DNA of 6,951 nt from an uncultured bacterium (GTDB lineage Bacteria; Pseudomonadota; Gammaproteobacteria; Burkholderiales; Burkholderiaceae_D), in the NCBI GenBank assembly GCA_903872555.1, contig CAIQLE010000083.1, positions 1-6,951 of the forward strand, in the 5' to 3' direction. Made by a program: the position numbers and the translations under genes. Positions 1 to 6,729 of this stretch are shown in pieces (position 1 is the first letter of the stretch; each line of letters starts with the position of its first letter). The notes under the pieces are model-generated. The model made no database searches. It saw nothing but the letters and a program-made list of their open reading frames with translations, and had not been told where the DNA came from.

Positions 1-1324
1 ATTTGATAGCCACATAGGAATTCATATAACTATTCAACTTTGCATAAAATCCCTGGCCATTAGTGGTATTGACTGAAATTTTTGGCCCCCAGATAGTCAT
101 GAAGGAGCGGGTAGAAAGAAAACCTATCAAGGCACTTTTCCTGACTTCCATCAAATCCTTCATCTGACCACTGCCCTTTTTTTCAAACCAGAGAATCACA
201 TGGCGATCTATGGCCACAAGTAATTTCTTTATCGCCTCAGGTAAATTCGATGATTTCAAGCTCATCTCTTTCCCGCACACATAATCAATCACAGGCTTCA
301 TTACCGGCACCATCATTCGTGCTATGTCAGGATGCTTAAGCTGCTGTACTGGTCGCAGATCATTACTTAATGCATTAACTTTTTCTCCTACCTTGTCATA
401 TTCATGCATGACTTTTTTAATCAACTCTTCTGATTCTTTCGAATTCAGATGATATTGCATGAAGGGTTCACAGAACATCTTGATAATGTTGAGCTTGTCG
501 TAGCTCATGCCAGAGCTAGTTGTATATTGCAATACTGTTTGAGCCCCTCTGAGAATGGAATCAATAGCGGAGGAGATGAGTGGTTTTTTTCCACACTGGC
601 TTTCCACGGTGATCAGTAGCAGCGCCAGTTTCTCAGGATTCAGAATGCTGTCTTTCTGTAGTCCGGCATCAATAATCTGACTCAGTCCTTTAGGAAGATT
701 CTCTGCATACACGTATCCACCTTCAGTCGCATTCGTTCTGGGCGATGCGATACTTGCGGATGAGCTGGAGCCGGGGCTGATAACAGGTGTGGCAGAAGTT
801 GATGTTGAGTTTGAGGTGGAGGTTGCGCTCGCAAAGTTCTTTATGACCGGTACAGGCTGAACGCTTGTTCCTGAACGCTGGGTCTGTGGTTTCGCTGTCG
901 CTAAGAGCACGCTTGCGCTGGATGAAGATAGCGCTGTGTTAGTGACTTTGGTGTCGGATGCGATGACTGGTTTTGCGTACGACACAAGCGAGGAGGTGCT
1001 CGATGTGCTGGCCGTTCCCTTAGGTGAGGAACTGTCCAGCAGCCGCAGGCGAGGTACCGTATGCGGCAGTTGGCTGTCACTCTTGGGCGCGGCAACTATC
1101 AGATTGGGTTGTGATCTTTTACTTTGTAATCTGGGTTGTTCAGTGTCTTCCCCTGTGACTTTCGCCACTTTCCAGGTATTCGCGCGCGGACGATTCTGCT
1201 GGGGCGTGGAGGAAGTGCCGGTTTGCGCTTGTTTTTTTTCCGTGTCAGATTTTTCTTCTGAGGATTCACTGCTGGCATTTAAATCATTACGGGAATTATT
1301 TCTGCTTAATGGGGGGGTACTCAT
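1..1324 (-). CDS. Unrecognised Ser/Thr-rich protein with C-terminal helical domain, 3' end outside window
   Basis: I read this frame codon by codon: it is open from ATG at 1324-1322 to the left edge, 441 codons plus one base. The start is set by an in-frame TGA at 1345-1343 and by GAAAGG six bases before the ATG. Residues 1 to about 201 are polar and low in complexity, rich in Ser, Thr, Pro, Asn and Ala (for example STSNSTSTSATP), with no signal peptide or membrane segment. From Tyr204 the protein becomes amphipathic and helix-like, with few prolines and scattered Cys (Cys285, Cys350). Notable segments are ILRGAQT (257-263), G272-x-x-Y275, E286-P287, LPEAIKKLL (361-369), IDRHVILWFE (372-381) and IGFLSTRSFMTIWGPKI (400-416). 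Their order loosely recalls eukaryotic RasGAP domains, which is a weak inference only. The layout of a disordered Ser-rich N-terminus and a folded C-terminus fits a type III-type effector, but other roles are possible. It is more AT-rich than the neighbouring efflux genes. I do not recognise the family. Confidence 0.85.
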   Translation of the reverse strand, partial: MSTPPLSRNNSRNDLNASSESSEEKSDTEKKQAQTGTSSTPQQNRPRANTWKVAKVTGEDTEQPRLQSKRSQPNLIVAAPKSDSQLPHTVPRLRLLDSSSPKGTASTSSTSSLVSYAKPVIASDTKVTNTALSSSSASVLLATAKPQTQRSGTSVQPVPVIKNFASATSTSNSTSTSATPVISPGSSSSASIASPRTNATEGGYVYAENLPKGLSQIIDAGLQKDSILNPEKLALLLITVESQCGKKPLISSAIDSILRGAQTVLQYTTSSGMSYDKLNIIKMFCEPFMQYHLNSKESEELIKKVMHEYDKVGEKVNALSNDLRPVQQLKHPDIARMMVPVMKPVIDYVCGKEMSLKSSNLPEAIKKLLVAIDRHVILWFEKKGSGQMKDLMEVRKSALIGFLSTRSFMTIWGPKISVNTTNGQGFYAKLNSYMNSYVAIK

Positions 1325-1330
1325 GGCTAG

Positions 1331-1336
1331 CCTTTC
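1331..1336 (-). promoter_or_regulatory. Ribosome binding site of the Ser/Thr-rich gene
   Basis: Read on the minus strand, GAAAGG lies six bases before the ATG at 1324-1322. It supports this start, and an in-frame TGA seven codons upstream (1345-1343) limits alternatives. I see no convincing -10/-35 pair for this gene between here and about 1540. Confidence 0.6.
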
Positions 1337-1437
1337 AATCAATCAGGGAATGTCTGTGACTAAGGCCAGATTCACTTACTAAAGCGTGGCTATCAGCAGG
1401 GATCGGTCGATCTGCTGGCATCATTCCTCAGGAATTC

Positions 1438-1454
1438 AGCCCGGAAAGCGGGCT
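1438..1454. repeat. GC-rich stem-loop in the spacer
   Basis: A perfect 6-bp stem, AGCCCG (1438-1443) with CGGGCT (1449-1454), closes a five-base GAAAG loop. It resembles the stem of an intrinsic terminator but no T-tract follows in either direction, so terminator activity is doubtful. It may be a protein-binding site or part of the 5' leader of the minus-strand gene. Confidence 0.45.
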
Positions 1455-1546
1455 TGCTGATCTGGCAATGTTCACTCAGACCGGGTTCGTAACCCCCCTG
1501 TAGACTGGGTTCCGCTCAGCGAGCAGAAGATTCCGATATTCAGCCA

Positions 1547-1565
1547 GCCGTCTTTGCTTGACGGC
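1547..1565. repeat. Perfect inverted repeat overlapping the -35 box of the efflux operon
   Basis: GCCGTC (1547-1552) and GACGGC (1560-1565) form a perfect 6-bp inverted repeat around a seven-base TTTGCTT loop. The right arm overlaps the -35 hexamer TTGACG at 1558-1563. A protein bound here would compete with RNA polymerase, so a second regulatory site is possible. This is inferred from position and symmetry only. Confidence 0.45.
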
Positions 1566-1587
1566 AGACTCAGGCTCCCCCTATATT
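1558..1587 (+). promoter_or_regulatory. Sigma70-type promoter of the tetR-mfp-rnd operon
   Basis: The -35 box TTGACG (1558-1563) and the -10 box TATATT (1582-1587) each match the consensus at five of six bases and are 18 bp apart. Transcription should start near 1594-1596, leaving a leader of about 25 bases before the ATG at 1621. This is the best promoter in the window and the only clear one ahead of the three efflux genes, which follow with short gaps and no terminator. Confidence 0.75.
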
Positions 1588-1607
1588 ACTGACTCACCGG
1601 TTAGTAA
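1586..1607. promoter_or_regulatory. Predicted TetR-family operator (22-bp palindrome)
   Basis: TTACTGAC (1586-1593) and GTTAGTAA (1600-1607) are inverted half-sites separated by six bases. They agree at seven of eight positions (TTACTnAC-N6-GTnAGTAA). The site overlaps the last two bases of the -10 box and covers the predicted transcription start, where a bound repressor would block initiation. Its length and symmetry suit a dimeric TetR regulator, and the next gene encodes one. That the product binds here is an inference. Confidence 0.7.
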
Positions 1608-1620
1608 CTTCCCTCTCACC

Positions 1621-2277
1621 ATGCCCACCCTGGAAACCAAGCTCAAGCCCCGCTGGGAACGCCGCAAAGATGCACGGCCACAAGAACTGCTGGCCGCTGC
1701 GCTGGATCTGTTCGTGGAACGCGGCTATGCCGCGACACGTCTGGATGAAGTGGCGGCGCAAGCCGGGGTTTCCAAAGGCACGCTCTATTTGTACTTTGAG
1801 AATAAGGAAGAGTTGTTCAAAGCGGTGGTGAGAGAACATCTGGTGCCGGTACTGGTCGATGCTGAAGCCCTGATTGCGCAATTCGACGGGCATAGCAGTG
1901 AATTACTGAAGACCTTCATCCTGAGCTGGTGGCGGCGCATAGGCGAAACCAAGTTGTCAGGAATTTCGAAGCTGATGATGGCGGAATCAGGAAATTTCCC
2001 CGATGTTGCGCGCTTTTATCATAAGGAAGTGATTTCGCGCGGTGAGGCGCTGATCATCAGTATTCTTGAGCGCGGCGTCACCCGTGGCGAATTTCGCCCT
2101 GTGGATGCGCAACATGCCAAGCTAGTCATCGTGGCACCTGTATTGATGCTCATGTTGTGGCGACACTCATTTCACGCCTGCCAGCTCGAACCGATTGATA
2201 CGCAATCCTATCTTTCCTGCTTTATTGATCTGCTGACGCGCGGCCTGGAAACGCCCCGGGCAAGCACGGTTCACTGA
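1621..2277 (+). CDS. TetR/AcrR-family repressor of the adjacent RND efflux system
   Basis: The 218-residue protein has the TetR N-terminal DNA-binding domain at about residues 20-66. The helix-turn-helix core runs from LDEVAAQAGVSKGTLYLYF and is followed by NKEELF, a hallmark of the family. The C-terminal part (about 75-210) is helical, should bind ligand and form the dimer, and resembles the AefR-like C-terminal type. I chose ATG 1621 because an in-frame TTG at 1558 lies inside the -35 box and upstream of the predicted transcript start; no good Shine-Dalgarno is visible. The gene is the first of a co-oriented operon, 38 bp before the membrane fusion gene, with a palindromic operator over its promoter. 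By analogy with AcrR-type regulators it should repress the operon, including itself, until a pump substrate or metabolite binds. The ligand cannot be told from sequence. Confidence 0.9.
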   Translation: MPTLETKLKPRWERRKDARPQELLAAALDLFVERGYAATRLDEVAAQAGVSKGTLYLYFENKEELFKAVVREHLVPVLVDAEALIAQFDGHSSELLKTFILSWWRRIGETKLSGISKLMMAESGNFPDVARFYHKEVISRGEALIISILERGVTRGEFRPVDAQHAKLVIVAPVLMLMLWRHSFHACQLEPIDTQSYLSCFIDLLTRGLETPRASTVH

Positions 2278-2315
2278 AGCATTCATCAAACTCCCGCAAA
2301 AACCAATAAAAAACT

Positions 2316-3443
2316 ATGTCCAAGCGCAGAATCATTCTCATCCTATTGGCCCTCCTTGTGATCGGCATAGGGATCATCAAAGCAAGGACGCCATCCAGAC
2401 CGGCACCTGTGATCGTCACCAAAACTGAAACGAGCGCGCTGGAATTTTTATCTCAGGAACTGTTCACTGCGGCCCCGGTCGATGTGCGTCAGGCCCTGCA
2501 GCTATCGGGTTCGCTGCGCGCCTTCGATCTGGCCAGTGTCAAAGCCCGCATTGCCGGCGATGTGCGTGAAGTTCTGGTGCGAGAGGGTGAGGCTGTCAGT
2601 GCAGGGCAAGTCATCGTCAAACTGGATGCCACTGAATACGCGGCACGCGTAGCTCAGGCACGCGGCAATCTGAATTCTGCGCAGGCGCAGCTCGATATCG
2701 CCCTGAAAGCACGCGACAACAATGCGGCACTGGTCGATAAAGGCTTCATTTCCAAGAATGCGTTTGATAATTCGGCCAGTCAGTTTGCCGCGGCCAAAGC
2801 GAATGTCGATGCCTCACAAGCTGCACTGGACATCGTACAAAAATCTCTGAATGACACCATCATCCGTGCTCCTATTGCCGGACTGGTTTCGGTGCGCAGC
2901 GTACAGCCGGGCGAAAAAGTTTCAGCTGACAATAAGCTGATCGACATCGTGAATCTGCAAAAAATGGAAATGGAAGCCAGCGTGCCGGCCAGTGATGTGG
3001 CCAGAGTTGCCATCGGCCAGTCAGTGCGGCTCAACATAGAAGGCATGAGCGAAACTTTCGAAGGCAAGGTGGTACGCATCAACCCGAGCACGCAGGCAGG
3101 ATCGCGCTCTTTCTCTGTGTATGTGCAGGTCGCCAATCCCGGAAACCAGCTGCGCGCTGGCATGTTTGCCGAAGCACAGCTGACCCTCAACAGCAAGCGC
3201 GGCATACTCGCGCTGCCACAAAGTGCGGTGCGCAAGGATGGTAGCGGAACCTATGTCTTCACGATAGAAAACGGCAAGATCGCACGACGCCCGGTGACGG
3301 TGGGCATTGACGGCCTGACCGGCAATGAATACAGAACAGAAATCCTCTCAGGTCTGGAGCTCGGTGCACAGGTGATACGCACCGACATGGGCAATCTGAC
3401 GCCGGGAACCCTTGCGCATATCACGCAGACCGTCCCAAAATAA
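2316..3443 (+). CDS. RND efflux periplasmic adaptor (membrane fusion protein, HlyD/AcrA family)
   Basis: This 375-residue adaptor should link the inner-membrane RND pump to an outer-membrane channel. A basic start (MSKRR) is followed by one hydrophobic segment at about residues 6-22. There is no lipobox Cys, and in fact no Cys at all, so it is probably anchored by an uncleaved transmembrane helix rather than by lipid. The two halves of the lipoyl domain are visible at about 76-104 (AGDVREVLVREGEAVSAGQ) and about 180-213 (APIAGLVSVRSVQPGEKVS). They flank an Ala/Gln-rich helical hairpin (about 105-178) that would meet the channel tip. Beta-barrel and membrane-proximal domains follow, with the typical LRAGMFAEAQL and LPQSAVRKDG segments. 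The length is normal. It lies 38 bp after the repressor gene and 21 bp before the transporter gene, with no clear Shine-Dalgarno, so translation may be coupled to or weaker than that of its neighbours. Confidence 0.93.
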   Translation: MSKRRIILILLALLVIGIGIIKARTPSRPAPVIVTKTETSALEFLSQELFTAAPVDVRQALQLSGSLRAFDLASVKARIAGDVREVLVREGEAVSAGQVIVKLDATEYAARVAQARGNLNSAQAQLDIALKARDNNAALVDKGFISKNAFDNSASQFAAAKANVDASQAALDIVQKSLNDTIIRAPIAGLVSVRSVQPGEKVSADNKLIDIVNLQKMEMEASVPASDVARVAIGQSVRLNIEGMSETFEGKVVRINPSTQAGSRSFSVYVQVANPGNQLRAGMFAEAQLTLNSKRGILALPQSAVRKDGSGTYVFTIENGKIARRPVTVGIDGLTGNEYRTEILSGLELGAQVIRTDMGNLTPGTLAHITQTVPK

Positions 3444-3464
3444 ACCGTACAGGACAAACACACG

Positions 3465-6400
3465 ATGTGGTTCACGCGTATCAGCATAGGCAATCCCGTA
3501 CTGGCCACCATGATGATGATGGCCTTTGTTGTGTTGGGTCTGTTTTCTTATCAGCGCCTGCGCGTCGACCAGTTCCCCGATGTGACGTTTCCGATTGTGG
3601 TGGTGCAGACCGAATATCCCGGTGCCGCACCCGAAACAGTTGAGACAGACATCACGCGCAAGGTAGAAGAAGCCGTCAATACCATCAATGGCATCAATAG
3701 TCTGACTTCGCGTTCGTATGAAGGTCAGTCAGTGGTCATCATTGAATTTTCGCTGACGATTGATCCGGCGCAGGCGGCGCAGGACGTGCGCGAGAAAGTC
3801 GCTCTCGTCAAAACTATTTTCCGGCGTGAAGTGAAAGAACCGCGCGTGATGCGATTCGATCCGGCGGACCGTCCTATCTTTTCGGTGGCTGTCACGAATG
3901 ACCCGGGCAAGGGTCAGTACAGCATGCGTGAACTGACCACGATTGCCGATGAGCTGATCAAGAAGCGACTGGAAAATGTACGCGGTGTCGGTTCAGTCAC
4001 TCTGGTCGGTGGCGTGAAGCGCGAGATACAAATTTATGTCAAGCCAGCGGCAATGGAAGCGCTCAGCATAGGCATAGATCAGGTGATGCATGCCGTCAGT
4101 GCTGAAAATCAGGAACTGCCTACCGGTGCTGTGCGCGCCAGCGCAAACGAACAAGTGGTGCAAGTACAGGGCCGCATCAAACGACCGGAAGATTTTGCGC
4201 GCATTGTGGTTGCACGGCGTGGCGGGCATGCTGTTCTGCTGGGAGAAGTTGCTGAAATCGTCGACAGCCAGCAAGAGCAGGAAAACCTGGCACTCTTCAA
4301 TGGCCGTCGCACGCTCGCGCTCGACATTCTGAAAGCACAGGGACAAAACACGATTGATGTGGCTGATGGCCTGCAAAAAGTCATCCGAGAATTACAGCCT
4401 ACGCTGGATGCCCTGCATCCCGGCATGAAGCTCGAAGTTATCAAAGATGGTTCGCGACAGATCCGCGTCGGCGTTGAAAATGTACGCCGCACACTGATCG
4501 AAGGCGCACTCCTGACCATACTGATTGTTTTTCTTTTCCTCAATTCCTGGCGCTCTACCGTGATTACCGGCCTGACCCTGCCGGTGTCCCTGATCGGCAC
4601 TTTCCTGTTCATGGACATGTTCGGCTTTACCATCAACATGATCACGCTGATGGCCTTGTCGCTGTGTGTGGGCCTGCTGATCGATGATGCCATCGTGGTA
4701 CGAGAAAACATCGTCCGGCATGCCGGTATGCGCGTCAATGGTCGCTATAAAAATGCACATACCGCTGCGCTCGAAGGCACAGCAGAAATTGGTCTGGCGG
4801 TACTGGCGACTACCTTCTCTATCGTGGCCGTTTTCCTCCCCGTGGGTTTCATGGGCGGCATCATCGGCCGCTTCTTCCATCAGTTTGGTGTCACAGTTGC
4901 TGCGGCTGTTCTGATCTCGATGTTTGTGTCATTCACGCTCGACCCTATGCTGTCCTCGATCTGGGAAGATCCTGCGGTGCATGGAGCACACAATCCCGCC
5001 AAAGGCTGGTACGCCAACAGCATAGGACGGGTCTTGATGCAGTTTGATCGTCTGGTGCAATGGCTGTCAGCGAAATATCAGCTGGCACTGCAATGGTCGC
5101 TGCGCCATCGGGTCGCCACTTTAGTGCTGGCCATCGTGACTTTCTTTGCCGGTCTGGCGATACCTGCATCGGGGCTGATAGGCAGTGAATTTGTGCCACA
5201 GGCTGATTATTCAGAAACCGGCGTCATCTTCAATACGCCGGTGGGTTCATCGCTGGAGTTCACTGAAAGTAAAGCACGTCAGGTGGAAGCCGCCCTGCGC
5301 CAACTGCCTGAAGTACGCGATCTGTACACCACCATCAATACCGGCAATGCTCAGGGTAAGAGTTATGCAACGGTGTATGCACGTCTGGTGCCGCGCAAGG
5401 AACGCCAGCGCAGCACCAAGGAATTGAATCAGCCGCTGCGCGAAAAATTATCCACCATTCCCGGCGTGACGGTCACCCACGTCGGCTCACTCGATGGCGT
5501 GGGTGGCGACAATAAGCAGATTCGTCTGTCCATACTCGGCCCTGACCTGAAACAACTAGGCAAGATGGCAGAAGAAGCGACGGCACTCATACGCGCGATA
5601 CCCGGCGTGGTCGATCTTGATTCCAGCCTGAAACCCAACAAGCCCACCATCTGGGTTGAACCCTACCGCGATGTGGCGGCTGATCTGGGCATAGGTGTGG
5701 GACAAATCGGCGATACGCTGCGCCCCCTGCTGGCGGGCGATCCCACCAGTACCTGGCGCGCACCGAATGATCAGAGCTATGACGTGAATGTGCGGCTGGC
5801 ACCTTCGGATCGCACCAATATCGCTGACCTGTCGCGCCTGATGCTGGCCAGTACACAGACCAATAGCGATGGTTCGCCGCGCATGGTGCCGCTGCGTCAG
5901 GTAGCGAGCATCATGCCGGCCTCGGGCGCAAATCAGATCAACCGGCGTGACCTGAATCGTGAAGTCGAACTTTCGGCCAATGTGGTTGGCCGCTCTGCCG
6001 GCCAGGTCAGCGCCGATATCAAGCGGGTGCTGGAGAGCATGAATTTCCAGCCGGGCTATCGTTATCAGGTGGGCGGCGCGACCAAGAACATGCAGGAGTC
6101 TTTTGGCTATGCGATCTCGGCGCTGCTGCTGGCGATTATTTTTATTTACATGATTCTGGCGTCGCAGTTCGCCAGCTTCCTGCAACCGATTGCCATCATG
6201 TCGGCCCTGCCGCTGACCCTGATCGGTGTCTTTCTGTCTCTGATGGTGTTCCGCTCCACACTGAATCTGTTCTCCATCATCGGTTTCGTGATGCTGATGG
6301 GTCTGGTGACCAAGAACGCCATTTTGCTGGTGGACTTTGCCAATCAGGCGCGCAAGGAAGGTATGGAACGCAGCGCCGCACTGCTAGAAGCGGCGCATGT

Positions 6401-6692
6401 GCGTCTGCGCCCGATACTGATGACGACGCTGGCCATGGTGTTTGGCATGGTGCCGCTGGCACTGGGCATGTCCGAAGGATCAGAACAACGTGCGCCTATG
6501 GGACAAGCGGTTATAGGAGGCATCATCACCTCATCGATATTGACCTTGGTCGTGGTGCCCGTCATCTATACCTGGCTGGATGATTTTGCAGTCTGGTCAA
6601 AGAAAAAAATGGGTATGAGCAAGCCCCTTGCCGAGCCTGACAGCACAACAGCTTTCAGCCCTGTCGCTGCAAAAAATGATCAGTCCATTTGA
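3465..6692 (+). CDS. RND inner-membrane efflux transporter, HAE1-like multidrug type
   Basis: This 1075-residue protein is a proton-driven antiporter working as a trimer to export hydrophobic or amphiphilic compounds from the inner membrane and periplasm. AGGAC at 3451-3455 sits nine bases before the ATG. It has the duplicated RND layout. TM1 is at about 10-28, then a large periplasmic porter loop, then a membrane block starting near residue 343. A second loop and a second block begin near residue 880. The proton-relay pair Asp407-Asp408 lies in [13 protein letters not shown], at the same numbers as in E. coli AcrB. Lys950 in [13 protein letters not shown] corresponds to AcrB Lys940. The paired Asp argues for drug (HAE) rather than heavy-metal (HME) transport. 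The NQELPTG stretch near 214-220 is also typical. A tail of about 35 residues after the last helix is polar and probably cytoplasmic. Substrates cannot be predicted. No outer-membrane channel gene follows directly. Confidence 0.96.
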   Translation: MWFTRISIGNPVLATMMMMAFVVLGLFSYQRLRVDQFPDVTFPIVVVQTEYPGAAPETVETDITRKVEEAVNTINGINSLTSRSYEGQSVVIIEFSLTIDPAQAAQDVREKVALVKTIFRREVKEPRVMRFDPADRPIFSVAVTNDPGKGQYSMRELTTIADELIKKRLENVRGVGSVTLVGGVKREIQIYVKPAAMEALSIGIDQVMHAVSAENQELPTGAVRASANEQVVQVQGRIKRPEDFARIVVARRGGHAVLLGEVAEIVDSQQEQENLALFNGRRTLALDILKAQGQNTIDVADGLQKVIRELQPTLDALHPGMKLEVIKDGSRQIRVGVENVRRTLIEGALLTILIVFLFLNSWRSTVITGLTLPVSLIGTFLFMDMFGFTINMITLMALSLCVGLLIDDAIVVRENIVRHAGMRVNGRYKNAHTAALEGTAEIGLAVLATTFSIVAVFLPVGFMGGIIGRFFHQFGVTVAAAVLISMFVSFTLDPMLSSIWEDPAVHGAHNPAKGWYANSIGRVLMQFDRLVQWLSAKYQLALQWSLRHRVATLVLAIVTFFAGLAIPASGLIGSEFVPQADYSETGVIFNTPVGSSLEFTESKARQVEAALRQLPEVRDLYTTINTGNAQGKSYATVYARLVPRKERQRSTKELNQPLREKLSTIPGVTVTHVGSLDGVGGDNKQIRLSILGPDLKQLGKMAEEATALIRAIPGVVDLDSSLKPNKPTIWVEPYRDVAADLGIGVGQIGDTLRPLLAGDPTSTWRAPNDQSYDVNVRLAPSDRTNIADLSRLMLASTQTNSDGSPRMVPLRQVASIMPASGANQINRRDLNREVELSANVVGRSAGQVSADIKRVLESMNFQPGYRYQVGGATKNMQESFGYAISALLLAIIFIYMILASQFASFLQPIAIMSALPLTLIGVFLSLMVFRSTLNLFSIIGFVMLMGLVTKNAILLVDFANQARKEGMERSAALLEAAHVRLRPILMTTLAMVFGMVPLALGMSEGSEQRAPMGQAVIGGIITSSILTLVVVPVIYTWLDDFAVWSKKKMGMSKPLAEPDSTTAFSPVAAKNDQSI

Positions 6693-6698
6693 TAAAAT
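6690..6698 (+). promoter_or_regulatory. Possible extended -10 promoter of the Pcm-like gene
   Basis: TGATAAAAT forms an extended -10 element: TG one base before the hexamer TAAAAT at 6693-6698. The TGA is also the stop codon of the RND gene. A start near 6705 would leave about 25 bases before the ATG at 6730. No good -35 box is present at 16-18 bp, which extended -10 promoters can tolerate. Read-through from the efflux operon is also possible since no terminator intervenes. Confidence 0.4.
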
Positions 6699-6729
6699 GA
6701 AGCCCTTTTCTTTTGCCAGAAATCCCGCC

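Larger units (their letters stand above)
1325..1546. other. Divergent intergenic spacer with several short inverted repeats
   Basis: No credible gene is present here. The spacer holds several short symmetric elements: CAGCAG/CTGCTG at 1394-1417, ATTCC-TCA-GGAAT at 1423-1435, AGCCCG/CGGGCT at 1438-1454 and GGGTT-CGT-AACCC at 1483-1495. It also has an 11-base direct repeat, AGACnGGGTTC, at 1478-1488 and 1502-1512 (24-base period). None is followed by a T-run, so they do not look like intrinsic terminators on either strand. Their function is unknown. The minus-strand promoter for the left gene should lie here but is not recognisable. Confidence 0.5.

Noticed and set aside
936..1382. Plus-strand open frame of 148 codons opposite the left gene
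   Set aside because: It is antisense to a much longer minus-strand frame that has a good ribosome binding site. Its product is an irregular Cys/Leu/Phe-rich string with no recognisable domain, and no Shine-Dalgarno precedes its start.
1438..1454. Intrinsic terminator
   Set aside because: The stem is good but no T-tract follows on either strand, and no gene ends here: both flanking genes start from this spacer.
1478..1500. tRNA T-arm-like GGGTTCGTAACCC
   Set aside because: With a seven-base loop the outer stem pairs fail (C opposite C), and no acceptor, anticodon arm or CCA end can be built around it.
1325..1546. hrp-box (GGAACC-N15/16-CCACnnA) or TTCG-N16-TTCG regulatory box ahead of the effector-like gene
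   Set aside because: A GGAACC occurs on the minus strand at 1508-1513, but the second half at the required spacing does not match CCAC, and no paired TTCG is present. No type III regulon promoter is supported.
3993..6185. Several minus-strand open frames of 60 to 210 codons under the adaptor and RND genes
   Set aside because: They lie opposite strongly conserved coding sequence, have His/Arg/Cys-rich unlikely compositions and no ribosome binding sites; they are antisense shadows.
3465..6692. Heavy-metal (CusA/CzcA, HME) type RND pump
   Set aside because: The paired Asp407-Asp408 in [10 protein letters not shown] and the associated motifs fit the HAE drug-efflux group, and no metal-binding neighbours are present.
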